DNA of 15,413 bases, taken from Sphingomonadales bacterium (GTDB lineage: Bacteria > Pseudomonadota > Alphaproteobacteria > Sphingomonadales > Sphingomonadaceae). Positions within the stretch are counted from its first letter, which is position 1; each line of letters begins with the position of its first letter. Positions 6,014 to 13,693 of the stretch are shown here, in pieces. The notes beneath the pieces were generated by a model. It ran no database searches and was not told the DNA's origin. It saw nothing but the letters and a program-made list of their open reading frames with translations. The stretch lies in NCBI GenBank assembly GCA_025360285.1, contig JANYCM010000083.1, forward strand, positions 1 to 15,413, in the 5' to 3' direction. Both the position numbers and the translations under genes were made by a program.

Positions 6014-8932
6014 ATGATGAAAATATCTGTCGTGCGCGCGGCTCTGGTCAGCGGCGTTTCCGTTATTGGTCTGCTGGCAGGACCAGCCTTGGCCCAGCAA
6101 AAGGCCGCCGCACCCGCCGAAACCGGCATCGAGGAAATCGTCGTCACGGCACAGCGTTCGGCGCAAAGCCTCCAAGACGTTCCGATTGCGGTGTCGGCCT
6201 TTTCTTCAGAAGCGTTGCAGAAACAGCAGATTAACACCTCGTCCGATCTACAGCTGAGTTTGCCGAACATTACCTTCACCAAGACCAACTTTACATCATC
6301 AAGCTTCACCATCCGCGGCATCGGCGATCTGTGCGTCGGCACCACCTGCGACAGTGCCACCGGCATCGCCATCAACGAAATGCCGCTACTTGGCACTCGG
6401 CTCTTCGAAACCGAATTTCTCGACCTTGAACGCGTCGAAGTGCTGCGCGGTCCGCAGGGCACGCTGTATGGCCGCAACGCCACATCGGGTGAAGTCAATT
6501 TTATCAGCGCCAAGCCCGACTTGAGCGGGGTCCACGCTTCGGGCGAAGGTGAATATGGCAATTTCAATTCTTACAAGCTGAAAGGCATGATCAACCTGCC
6601 GCTGAACGATACATTCGGCGTGCGGGTCGCGGGCGTCTACGTAAAGCGCGACGGCTTCACCAACAACACTTTCAACAACAGCAACATCGATGGCCGCGAC
6701 CTTTATGCCATCCGCGGTTCGGCGCGCTGGAAACCCACCGACAACACCACCGTCGACCTGATGGGCTATTATTTCCACGAGGCCGATGATCGTGCCCGCA
6801 TCCAGAAACAACAGTGCGATCCAGATCCCACCGGTATCCTGGGCTGTTTGCCGGGGCAATTGACCAATGGCATTACCAACGGCAACGCGACGTTGGCGTC
6901 AATTCTGACATCGAAACAGTTTTTTACGCTGAACGGCCTTGGTCCCGCAGCCGGCATCCTGGCGCTCGGCGATCTTTATGGGCCGACCAATAATTACAGC
7001 GGCCAGGTCAACCCTGCCGATGTGAGGACGGTCAACACCGCATTCACGCCGACCTACAAGACGTCCGAACAGCAATATATGCTGCGCGTGAAGCATGATT
7101 TCGGTTCAATCACAGCCCAGCTGTCGGGCATGTACCAGAGCAACAAAGTCGATTCGCAAGAAGATTATAACAGCCAGGCGACAAACCCCGCCACTTATGT
7201 CGCCGGCTTGTCAGGGCTCCAGTTCCTCGCCAACAATGGCGTCCCGTCGCTGAAGCCCGTTGTCGCCGCGCTTATCCCCAACGGCCCCAATGGCCCCTAT
7301 TGCACGTCCAGCCCCGATCTGGTCGGCAGCGGCGTCTTTGGCGGCAATGCCACCTGCAGCTCGGTCCCGCTCAATTTCGACAGGTCGGTATCGTTCAGCC
7401 GGTCAATTACTGCGGAAGGCATTGTGTCGAGCCACTTCGACGGCAAGTTCAACTTCCTGCTCGGCGCCATCTATGTCGACTCAAAGGCAACCAATACCGA
7501 TTATTATGTCGACAGCTTTGGCCTCGACTATGCGGCGGGCGTGCTTGGCGCCATCGGCGGCACGGCCAATTATCTCGCCTCGCCCTACTATCGCAATAAC
7601 ACCGCGCTGTTTACGCTGAAGTCCTATGGCATCTTCGGTGAAGGCTATTATGATCTGACCGACAAGGTGAAGGTCACCGTCGGGGTGCGCTACAACAACG
7701 ACAAGAAGTTCGTCAGCGCCCGTACTTCGTTGCTGAACTGCCCCAACACTATCGGCACGGCGGTTGCCAATCTCAGCTGCGCCGATTTCGATCCGTACAC
7801 GACCGGCAAGCAGGATTACGCCAATAACAGCGTGAGCTTCGGTGAATTCACTGGTCGCGCTGTAATTGATTACAAGATCACTGACGAAAATCTACTGTAT
7901 GCGTCCTATTCACGTGGCTACAAATCGGGCGGTATCAACCCGCCGCTCAGCCTGGGTTCGGGTGTCGCCAACACCTTCGCTCCGGAATTCGTCAATGCCT
8001 TCGAAATCGGCAGCAAGAATACCTTCCTCGATGGCACATTCCGTGCCAACCTGACGGCCTTCTACTATAAATATAAGGGCCTGCAGATCAGCAGCATCCA
8101 GCAGCGCACGTCGGTCAACCAGAACATCAACGCCAACATCTATGGCGTGGAGGGTGAATTCATCATCCAGCCAATCAAGGCGTTCACGGTCAACATCAAT
8201 GCCAGCTATTTGCATACGGCGGTGTCGGACGACCAGTATCTGGTCAACCCGGCCGATCCTTCGGGCGGTCGCAGCGATGCTGTAATCATCAAGGACATCA
8301 CCAATGCGTCGAACTGCGCTGTTGTCCCCAATACCCCCGGAAATGCGGCGCTGGCTAACGGCTTTGTCAGCACCGTCAACGGCATCATCAATGCCGGCGG
8401 TATTGCTGGTATTGCACCTGGCGTCGGCCTGCAGAACCCGAAGGCCTTCCCCGCGGGCCATGGTATAAACGGCGCTACCGGAGCCTACAGCGTTTGCGCG
8501 GCGCTTTCCGGGGTTGCTGCGGCCACCAATACACCGGTCACCATCTACAGTTCAGGCGTTCCGGTGAATGTTCGCGGCAATCAACTGCCCCAGGCCCCGA
8601 CCTATAAATTCTCGGCCGGTGCCCAATATGTCGTTGACCTGTCAAACGGCATGTCTGTCACACCGCGGGTCGATCTGGCTTTCACCGGCAACAGCTTCGG
8701 CAGCATCCAAAACACCACGGTCAACCGCATACCGAGCTATTATGTCATCAACGCCCAGATCCAGGTCAACGGCGCCGGTGACAAATGGTTCGCTCGTGCC
8801 TTCATCCAGAATGCGCTCAACAACAATGCCACGACGGGCCTGTATGTGACCGACCAATCGTCGGGTTTGTTCACCAATATCTTCACGCTTGAACCGCGCC
8901 GTTACGGCATCGCCGCAGGCTTCAAATTCTGA
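6014..8932 (+). CDS. TonB-dependent outer-membrane receptor (972 aa)
   Basis: Large TonB-dependent transporter of the sphingomonad type with unknown ligand. Residues 1-27 are a signal peptide (cleaved after PALA), followed by a TonB box at 39-48 (IEEIVVTAQR). The plug carries DVPIAVSAFSSEAL (55-68), FTIRGIG (98-104) and VEVLRGPQGTLYGRNATSG (141-159). The rest is an Asn/Tyr/Phe-rich barrel ending YGIAAGFKF with the expected C-terminal Phe. At 972 residues it is larger than receptor 1, with extra loop sequence. Several loops carry cysteines, for example C107/C112 in the plug (DLCVGTTCD), paired closely enough for a disulfide. The Asn-rich composition gives it visibly lower GC than its neighbours. 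It is transcribed alone: a 222-base leader precedes it and a strong terminator follows at 8961-8990. Homologues of this size are often used for oligosaccharides or other complex organics, but nothing here names a substrate. Confidence 0.95.
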   Translation: MMKISVVRAALVSGVSVIGLLAGPALAQQKAAAPAETGIEEIVVTAQRSAQSLQDVPIAVSAFSSEALQKQQINTSSDLQLSLPNITFTKTNFTSSSFTIRGIGDLCVGTTCDSATGIAINEMPLLGTRLFETEFLDLERVEVLRGPQGTLYGRNATSGEVNFISAKPDLSGVHASGEGEYGNFNSYKLKGMINLPLNDTFGVRVAGVYVKRDGFTNNTFNNSNIDGRDLYAIRGSARWKPTDNTTVDLMGYYFHEADDRARIQKQQCDPDPTGILGCLPGQLTNGITNGNATLASILTSKQFFTLNGLGPAAGILALGDLYGPTNNYSGQVNPADVRTVNTAFTPTYKTSEQQYMLRVKHDFGSITAQLSGMYQSNKVDSQEDYNSQATNPATYVAGLSGLQFLANNGVPSLKPVVAALIPNGPNGPYCTSSPDLVGSGVFGGNATCSSVPLNFDRSVSFSRSITAEGIVSSHFDGKFNFLLGAIYVDSKATNTDYYVDSFGLDYAAGVLGAIGGTANYLASPYYRNNTALFTLKSYGIFGEGYYDLTDKVKVTVGVRYNNDKKFVSARTSLLNCPNTIGTAVANLSCADFDPYTTGKQDYANNSVSFGEFTGRAVIDYKITDENLLYASYSRGYKSGGINPPLSLGSGVANTFAPEFVNAFEIGSKNTFLDGTFRANLTAFYYKYKGLQISSIQQRTSVNQNINANIYGVEGEFIIQPIKAFTVNINASYLHTAVSDDQYLVNPADPSGGRSDAVIIKDITNASNCAVVPNTPGNAALANGFVSTVNGIINAGGIAGIAPGVGLQNPKAFPAGHGINGATGAYSVCAALSGVAAATNTPVTIYSSGVPVNVRGNQLPQAPTYKFSAGAQYVVDLSNGMSVTPRVDLAFTGNSFGSIQNTTVNRIPSYYVINAQIQVNGAGDKWFARAFIQNALNNNATTGLYVTDQSSGLFTNIFTLEPRRYGIAAGFKF

Positions 8933-8960
8933 CGCCGCCGCACGCTGCGGAAAAATCTTT

Positions 8961-8990
8961 GGGCGGGGGATCATCCCCCGCCCTTTTTTT
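8961..8990 (+). terminator. Rho-independent terminator of receptor 2
   Basis: A perfect 10-base stem (gggcggggga 8961-8970 with tcccccgccc 8974-8983) with a 3-base loop is followed by seven T residues (8984-8990). It lies 28 bases after the receptor stop and separates the receptor from the helicase transcript. Confidence 0.96.
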
Positions 8991-9067
8991 GAAACTGATT
9001 TCGCTTCTGCGCAGCGTCGCCGATTGACTTTTGTCACCATTGTTGTGCAAGCGGCGGGTGGCGAAAT

Positions 9068-9085
9068 GGGTTGGAGGTTCAACCC
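9068..9085 (+). promoter_or_regulatory. Leader hairpin before the helicase start
   Basis: gggttg (9068-9073) pairs with caaccc (9080-9085) around the loop gaggtt, ending 18 bases before the helicase ATG. It may shape the 5' untranslated region. A regulatory role is inferred only from position. Confidence 0.35.
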
Positions 9086-9103
9086 GCGCGTTCAGGACAC
9101 TGC

Positions 9104-10657
9104 ATGAGCTTTGAAGAACTGGGCCTGTCGGAGGAGTTGCTCCGGGCGGTTGCCGACAGTGGCTATAATGATCCAACGCCGATTCAACGCCAGGCCATTC
9201 CGCCGGTGCTCATGGGGCGTGACATTATCGGTGTCGCGCAAACTGGCACCGGCAAGACCGCGTCGTTCGTGCTGCCGATGATCGATATCCTCGCCGAAGG
9301 GCGCAGCCGCGCCCGCATGCCGCGCTCGCTGATTTTGGAACCAACGCGCGAACTGGCGCAGCAGGTATCCGAAAATTTCGACAAATATGGCAAATACCAC
9401 AAGCTTTCGATGGCCCTGCTGATCGGTGGCGTTTCGATGGGTGACCAGCTGGCGACTCTTGAAAAGGGCGTTGACGTGCTGATCGCCACGCCCGGCCGGC
9501 TGATGGACCTGTTCGGTCGCGGCAAGATCATGCTCAACCAGTGCGGTCTGCTGGTGATTGATGAAGCGGATCGGATGCTCGACATGGGCTTCATCCCCGA
9601 CATCGAAGAAATCTGCACCAAGCTGCCGAGCCCGCGCCAAACTTTACTGTTCTCGGCGACCATGCCGCCGCCCATCAAGAAACTCGCCGACCGGTTCATG
9701 TCCGATCCCAAGATGATCGAAGTGGCGCGCCCTGCCTCGACCAACGCTTCGATTGCCCAGTTCGTCGTCGAATGCAGCCCGCGGGGCAAGCGCGAAGTGC
9801 TGCGCGGGCTGCTCCGCGATCCCGAGGTGCGCAACGCGATCGTTTTTTGCAACCGCAAGCGCGACATCAAGGAACTCGTCGATAGCCTGAAGCGCGCCGG
9901 GTTCGCCGTCAGCCAGATCCATGGCGACATGGACCAGAGCGACCGCATCCGCGAGCTCGACCGCTTCAAATCGGGCGATATCACCATCATTGTCGCCTCC
10001 GATGTCGCGGCACGCGGGCTGGACATTCCGGGGGTCAGTCATGTCGTCAATTATGACGTGCCGCACCATGCCGAGGATTACGTCCACCGCATTGGCCGCA
10101 CCGGCCGCGCGGGGCGCACGGGCATCGCCTATACGCTGGCGACTGAAGACGAAGCCGAAAGCCTGGCCGAAGTCGAAAAGCTTATTCGCCAGAAAATCCC
10201 GCGCTACGGCAGTGCCGCCGTGCCCATCTTGATCGCCGAACCACAGGCAGCGCTGGCGGAACCCAAGGTCGCGATGCCAACCCCAGTCGCCGTTCCGCCG
10301 GAAGATGCCAGCGATGGCGGCGAGCTCAAACGTCGCCGCCGGCGTGGTGGTCGCGGCCGCCGGAGCGACGGCGGTGAAGAAATTGTGCCGTCATCAATGG
10401 CGCCGGTCGTTCCACGGCCTGTCCAATCCGGGCCGCGTGAGGAACCACGTTACGTGGAGCCCCTTGCCGCCGAACCAAGCGCGTTCGAGCCACGCCTTCC
10501 GCCCCGCGCGCCGGCACCGGACTATCGCCGCGACACGCGCGGCCGCGGCGATGGCCGCCGCGACGAACGGCGCGATCGTGATGACGGTGAGCGATTCATC
10601 GGCTTTGGCCCGGAAGGTATTCCCGGCTTCCTGATGCACAAGGCCACGCTGGAATAG
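9104..10657 (+). CDS. DEAD-box ATP-dependent RNA helicase, RhlE-like (517 aa)
   Basis: Unwinds RNA duplexes using ATP; relatives act in ribosome assembly, RNA decay and cold adaptation in the cytoplasm. All core motifs are present and intact: Q motif PTPIQRQAIP (24-33), I AQTGTGKT (45-52), Ia PTRELAQ (80-86), Ib ATPGRL (128-133), II DEAD (153-156), III SAT (184-186), IV IVFCNRKRD (246-254), V ASDVAARGLDIPG (298-310) and VI HRIGRTGRAG (328-337). After about residue 370 comes a disordered tail with KRRRRRGGRGRR (409-420) and an RGD/RRDERRDRDD stretch (about 478-494), which probably binds RNA without sequence preference. It ends in GFGPEGIPGFLMHKATLE, which looks conserved rather than random. 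The ATG at 9104 has AGGA six bases upstream; the frame is open to 9071 but that start has no ribosome site. It is convergent with the nitroreductase gene, with 45 bases between. Confidence 0.95.
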   Translation: MSFEELGLSEELLRAVADSGYNDPTPIQRQAIPPVLMGRDIIGVAQTGTGKTASFVLPMIDILAEGRSRARMPRSLILEPTRELAQQVSENFDKYGKYHKLSMALLIGGVSMGDQLATLEKGVDVLIATPGRLMDLFGRGKIMLNQCGLLVIDEADRMLDMGFIPDIEEICTKLPSPRQTLLFSATMPPPIKKLADRFMSDPKMIEVARPASTNASIAQFVVECSPRGKREVLRGLLRDPEVRNAIVFCNRKRDIKELVDSLKRAGFAVSQIHGDMDQSDRIRELDRFKSGDITIIVASDVAARGLDIPGVSHVVNYDVPHHAEDYVHRIGRTGRAGRTGIAYTLATEDEAESLAEVEKLIRQKIPRYGSAAVPILIAEPQAALAEPKVAMPTPVAVPPEDASDGGELKRRRRRGGRGRRSDGGEEIVPSSMAPVVPRPVQSGPREEPRYVEPLAAEPSAFEPRLPPRAPAPDYRRDTRGRGDGRRDERRDRDDGERFIGFGPEGIPGFLMHKATLE

Positions 10658-10702
10658 ACCCTTGTACAGTTTCGCTGAATCAGCACCCGCTCGCGCTGCC
10701 GA

Positions 10703-11956
10703 TCAGCCCTTGCGGCGCCGGTCCAGCACATCGTCCGCCGCCCGGGTTTCGGCGGCGGCGCGCGACACTTCATAGTCGAGACGGGCTGGCTGACCAATCA
10801 CCTCAGACACCGGCCTGCGAGGGCTGGCAGCTGCCGGCCGATGGCCATGTCCCAGCCGAAAGGCAAAGGTCGGCCGAAACGCCGGATCAACGAGCAGCGC
10901 GTCAGCCGCCCGACCGAAGCCCGCTGCTCGACGCAACTGGTGCTGCCGATCGATCATTTCGGGCAATTGATTGAGCGGTTGGGCCGCCAGCCCCAGCGCG
11001 ATCGCCTGAAGATGCAGTCGCTGCCAGGCACTCCCGGCCAGCAGCGCACTGCGCCGATCATACGGATCGCGCGCACTTATGAAACCAAAGGCCGATGCGC
11101 TGGGCAAGGCCGAATCGCGCATTCCGGCAAGCCAATAGCGCCCCTCGCTAGCTGCCGTCTGTTCGGGCAGCATGGCAGCTGCAAACGCCAGCAATGGCGA
11201 CACGCCCGATGTCGCCACCGCTAGACCGTCCTTGTGGCGATCCTGGTCACGGCGATCATGGCGAAACCAGGTATGGCTCGCCGCCATCATCTCGGTATCG
11301 GCCACAATCGCAGCGGTGGCATCGATTGTCAGCGCTGCGAACCTCTGGCCCTGCGGCGAATCAGCCGCAAAGATCAGCAGCCGCAGTTCAGGCGGCAAGG
11401 GAATAGCGCGCAACACCGCCAATTGACCGTCGGACACCACGCCGCCCCGCCAATCGCCGCGATCAGTGTGCCGGCGCCCGATCATGCTAAGCAGCGGGTG
11501 CGGCGCCGGCCCCTGCCCTTCCGGCCCCAGTTCGATCCGCGCAACATGCGCCGGGTTAGCGGCATCAGGCAGGAGATGCACCACCGCCGGGCGGCCCAGC
11601 CCGGTCGAAGCCAGCGCCATATTATGGATCGCTGCCCCCAGCCCGGCCAGCCGTTCGCGGCCAAACGGGTCCATGGCGCCCAGCGACCGGCCTGCGACTT
11701 CAAAGATATCGACCCCCAATCGCCCGACGGCAAAGCGCCACGGCTGGGTGTTATGCGGGCTGGCCGCGAGCACCCCCGCCGAAACCAGCGCCAGCGGGCC
11801 ATCATAGCGCCGGTCATCCCAATCCCGCCACGCGGCAAGGCCAGGCCGGTCCCCCGCCAACACCAGTCCCTGGTCAACCGCACGAAGCAGGCCAGCGCCT
11901 GCCAGGACAGCCGCTGCCCCGCCCGCGCCGCGCAGCGCAGAGCGGCGACTGATCAT
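10703..11956 (-). CDS. Twin-arginine nitroreductase-like FMN oxidoreductase, Acg type (417 aa)
   Basis: Probable FMN-dependent reductase of the nitroreductase superfamily, Acg branch (named after a DosR-regulated mycobacterial protein). Its substrate is unknown and some family members may only sequester flavin. Family marks are SPHNTQPWRF (66-75), GRRHTDRGDWR (150-160), GLAAQPLNQLPE (333-344) and a C-terminal SPRRPVSEVI (398-407). The N-terminus MISRRSALRGAGGAAAVLAG is a twin-arginine signal, so the folded flavoprotein is probably exported to the periplasm or membrane surface. The frame is open to 12112, but the ATG at 11956 is chosen because it overlaps the hydroxylase stop as ATGA (11953-11956), a layout typical of translational coupling, and because it exposes the Tat motif. 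It is the last gene of the four-gene operon. No clear terminator is visible in the 45 bases before the convergent helicase stop. Confidence 0.88.
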   Translation of the reverse strand: MISRRSALRGAGGAAAVLAGAGLLRAVDQGLVLAGDRPGLAAWRDWDDRRYDGPLALVSAGVLAASPHNTQPWRFAVGRLGVDIFEVAGRSLGAMDPFGRERLAGLGAAIHNMALASTGLGRPAVVHLLPDAANPAHVARIELGPEGQGPAPHPLLSMIGRRHTDRGDWRGGVVSDGQLAVLRAIPLPPELRLLIFAADSPQGQRFAALTIDATAAIVADTEMMAASHTWFRHDRRDQDRHKDGLAVATSGVSPLLAFAAAMLPEQTAASEGRYWLAGMRDSALPSASAFGFISARDPYDRRSALLAGSAWQRLHLQAIALGLAAQPLNQLPEMIDRQHQLRRAAGFGRAADALLVDPAFRPTFAFRLGHGHRPAAASPRRPVSEVIGQPARLDYEVSRAAAETRAADDVLDRRRKG

Positions 11957-12864
11957 TCCGCCGGCATGCCGGACAATCGATCGTCCACTCCGGACGCGGC
12001 GCGAATGGCATCGGCGGTATCGCCCGACAGTGCGCCTGGTGGCCCGGCAACCGCCAGCCAGCGCGCCCGCCAGCCGCGCGCCGCCAGCACATCGCGGCCT
12101 ATGCTGATCCATTCATGCGCCGCGACCCACAAGGGATTAAAGGTCGCGAGATTCTTGATGATGCCATAGCGCGGTGGTTCTGCATCGCGCTCGGCCTCGA
12201 AGGTGCCGAACCAGCGATCCCAGATGATGAAAACGCCGCCATAGTTGCGATCAAGGTAGCGCGGGTTGGTGCCGTGATGGACGCGGTGATGCGACGGGGT
12301 GTTGAGCCAATATTCCAGGCCAAAGGGCAGGCGCCGCACCGCCTCGGTATGGATAAAGAACTGATAAACGAGGTTCAGTCCGGCGCAGAACAGGATCATC
12401 TTGGGCGGAAAGCCAATCAGGAACAGCGGCAGCCGGAAAATGAAACTCAGTGAGAAAAACCCTGTCCAGGTCTGCCGCAGCGCCGTGGACAGATTATAGT
12501 GCTGCGAACTGTGATGGATGACATGGCTGGCCCAGAACCAGCGGACGCGGTGGGCGCTGCGGTGGAACCAATAGTAGAAGAAATCCTCGCCGACGAAGCA
12601 CAGCGCCAAGCTCCACCACGTGGCCGGAATATCCAGCAGCCGGGACTGCCATAGCCAGTCCCCCAGCGCGATGATGCTGGCGCCGAACAGCACGGCAGCA
12701 AAGGTATTGCCAAAGCCCATGGCCAGCGACGTGCCGGTATCGCGCCAGTCATAATCGCCGCGAGCGCCGGCACGGATAGCAAACATTTCGACGATCATCG
12801 CGACAATGAAGATCGGCACGGCGATCTGAACGGGATCGGGAAAGCTCACAGCCGCGCCGCCCAT
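11953..12864 (-). CDS. Membrane di-iron hydroxylase, sterol-desaturase superfamily, alkylglycerol-monooxygenase-like (303 aa)
   Basis: Integral-membrane di-iron oxygenase of the fatty-acid-hydroxylase/sterol-desaturase superfamily, which hydroxylates or desaturates lipids with O2. The histidine clusters that hold the metals are intact: HRSAH (101-105), HVIHH (114-118) with H122, H172, and HHRVHH (192-197). Hydrophobic segments lie near 13-30, 45-68, 83-100, 130-150 and 155-172. The segment after the second cluster, HHSSQHYNLSTALRQ (117-131), closely resembles the HHSSEdYNl-TALRQ signature of alkylglycerol monooxygenases, so an ether-lipid-like or long-chain lipid substrate is plausible. The ATG at 12864 overlaps the upstream gene by 19 bases. 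A GTG at 12849, overlapping that gene's stop as GTGA, is an equally possible start and would shorten the protein by five residues. It is followed by the nitroreductase with a 4-base overlap. Confidence 0.9.
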   Translation of the reverse strand: MGGAAVSFPDPVQIAVPIFIVAMIVEMFAIRAGARGDYDWRDTGTSLAMGFGNTFAAVLFGASIIALGDWLWQSRLLDIPATWWSLALCFVGEDFFYYWFHRSAHRVRWFWASHVIHHSSQHYNLSTALRQTWTGFFSLSFIFRLPLFLIGFPPKMILFCAGLNLVYQFFIHTEAVRRLPFGLEYWLNTPSHHRVHHGTNPRYLDRNYGGVFIIWDRWFGTFEAERDAEPPRYGIIKNLATFNPLWVAAHEWISIGRDVLAARGWRARWLAVAGPPGALSGDTADAIRAASGVDDRLSGMPAE

Positions 12865-13211
12865 TGTGCCGCCACCGGACCCAGCGCCAGTTCAACCGGC
12901 GGGAACATCGCCTCCGCCGGCGTCAGCCGCAACCGCTGATCGACGATCGCCGTTTTGGCCCCGTTGACGACTCGCACCACCCAGCGATCACCAAAGGGTC
13001 GCACCAGCGCCACCCGGCCATCCTGGCCTGCCACCAGCGCGCCGCGGCCGTCCGCCGCCAGCCCGACGTCGCCAGGCCGGAACCCCGGCAGCGCATCGGC
13101 TGCCAGCCGCGCCGCCTCGGCCGTATCCTGCAACATCGGCACACGCGAGAAGCCGAGCGCCCGCGCCAGCAGGATGATCGTGACAATGCCGAACAGCGAG
13201 GTCCAGACCAT
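12846..13211 (-). CDS. Small membrane-anchored protein of unknown function (121 aa)
   Basis: I do not recognise the family. Residues 3-20 (WTSLFGIVTIILLARALG) form one hydrophobic helix, probably an uncleaved membrane anchor. The remaining 100 residues are Ala/Val/Gly/Arg-rich and contain repeated short beta-type patterns (GRGALVAGQDGRVALVRPFG, RWVVRVVNG), suggesting a small beta-rich domain. The gene is real because its ATG at 13211 follows the TIGR01244-type stop by a single base (TGATATG), its 3' end overlaps the hydroxylase gene, and its codon use has the GC-rich third positions of its neighbours. As the second gene of the operon it may help place or assemble the membrane hydroxylase, but that is only inference from position. 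Confidence 0.75.
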   Translation of the reverse strand: MVWTSLFGIVTIILLARALGFSRVPMLQDTAEAARLAADALPGFRPGDVGLAADGRGALVAGQDGRVALVRPFGDRWVVRVVNGAKTAIVDQRLRLTPAEAMFPPVELALGPVAAQWAARL

Positions 13212-13212
13212 A

Positions 13213-13641
13213 TCAGTCGTGCCCGGCTAGGCTGTGCAGGATCGGGCGCAACCCGCCGATGTCATAGCCCCCGGCCGCCGCCGCCGCGATCAGGGCATCG
13301 GCATCCTCGCCGCGCGCAGCCTCGGCCAAGGCCCATAAATTGCATGATCGCGTGCCGGACCGGCAATAGGCCAGCACACCGCCTTCGGCCGCCGCCAGTT
13401 CGGCCGCCATCGTATCGACCTGCGGACGCGAGAACCCGGAATGATCGATCGGAATTTCGGCATAGTGCAGCCCGGCGGCCATGGCGGCGGCGCGCATTAC
13501 CGCCCCGCTCGGTTGACCGTTCGCTTCACCATCAGGGCGGTTGTTGATGACCGTGGTGAAGCCCTGGGCCTTGGCCAGCGCCATGTCTTCGGGCGCAATC
13601 TGCGGCGCCACGGAAACCTGATCGGTAATGCGAATGAACAT
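13213..13641 (-). CDS. TIGR01244 family rhodanese/phosphatase-like protein (142 aa)
   Basis: Small cytoplasmic protein of the TIGR01244 (DUF442) family, annotated variously as sulfur transferase or dual-specificity-phosphatase-like; the same domain occurs fused to metallo-beta-lactamase domains in Blh-type proteins. Visible marks are VINNRPDGE (31-39) and the active loop YCRSGTRS (92-99), with C93 as nucleophile. The six-residue CRSGTR loop (C-x4-R) is closer to rhodanese loops than to the C-x5-R of classic tyrosine phosphatases. The frame is open to 13785 but the ATG at 13641 gives the normal family start (MFIRITDQVS) and length. The ribosome site is weak. It heads the overlapping operon and lies 52 bases after the pirin stop, so it may be read from the pirin promoter. 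Confidence 0.9.
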   Translation of the reverse strand: MFIRITDQVSVAPQIAPEDMALAKAQGFTTVINNRPDGEANGQPSGAVMRAAAMAAGLHYAEIPIDHSGFSRPQVDTMAAELAAAEGGVLAYCRSGTRSCNLWALAEAARGEDADALIAAAAAGGYDIGGLRPILHSLAGHD

Positions 13642-13693
13642 GGCCGACAGCCTAGCCGCCCCCCGGCCGATTGTCATCGGCTGTAATGACGCC

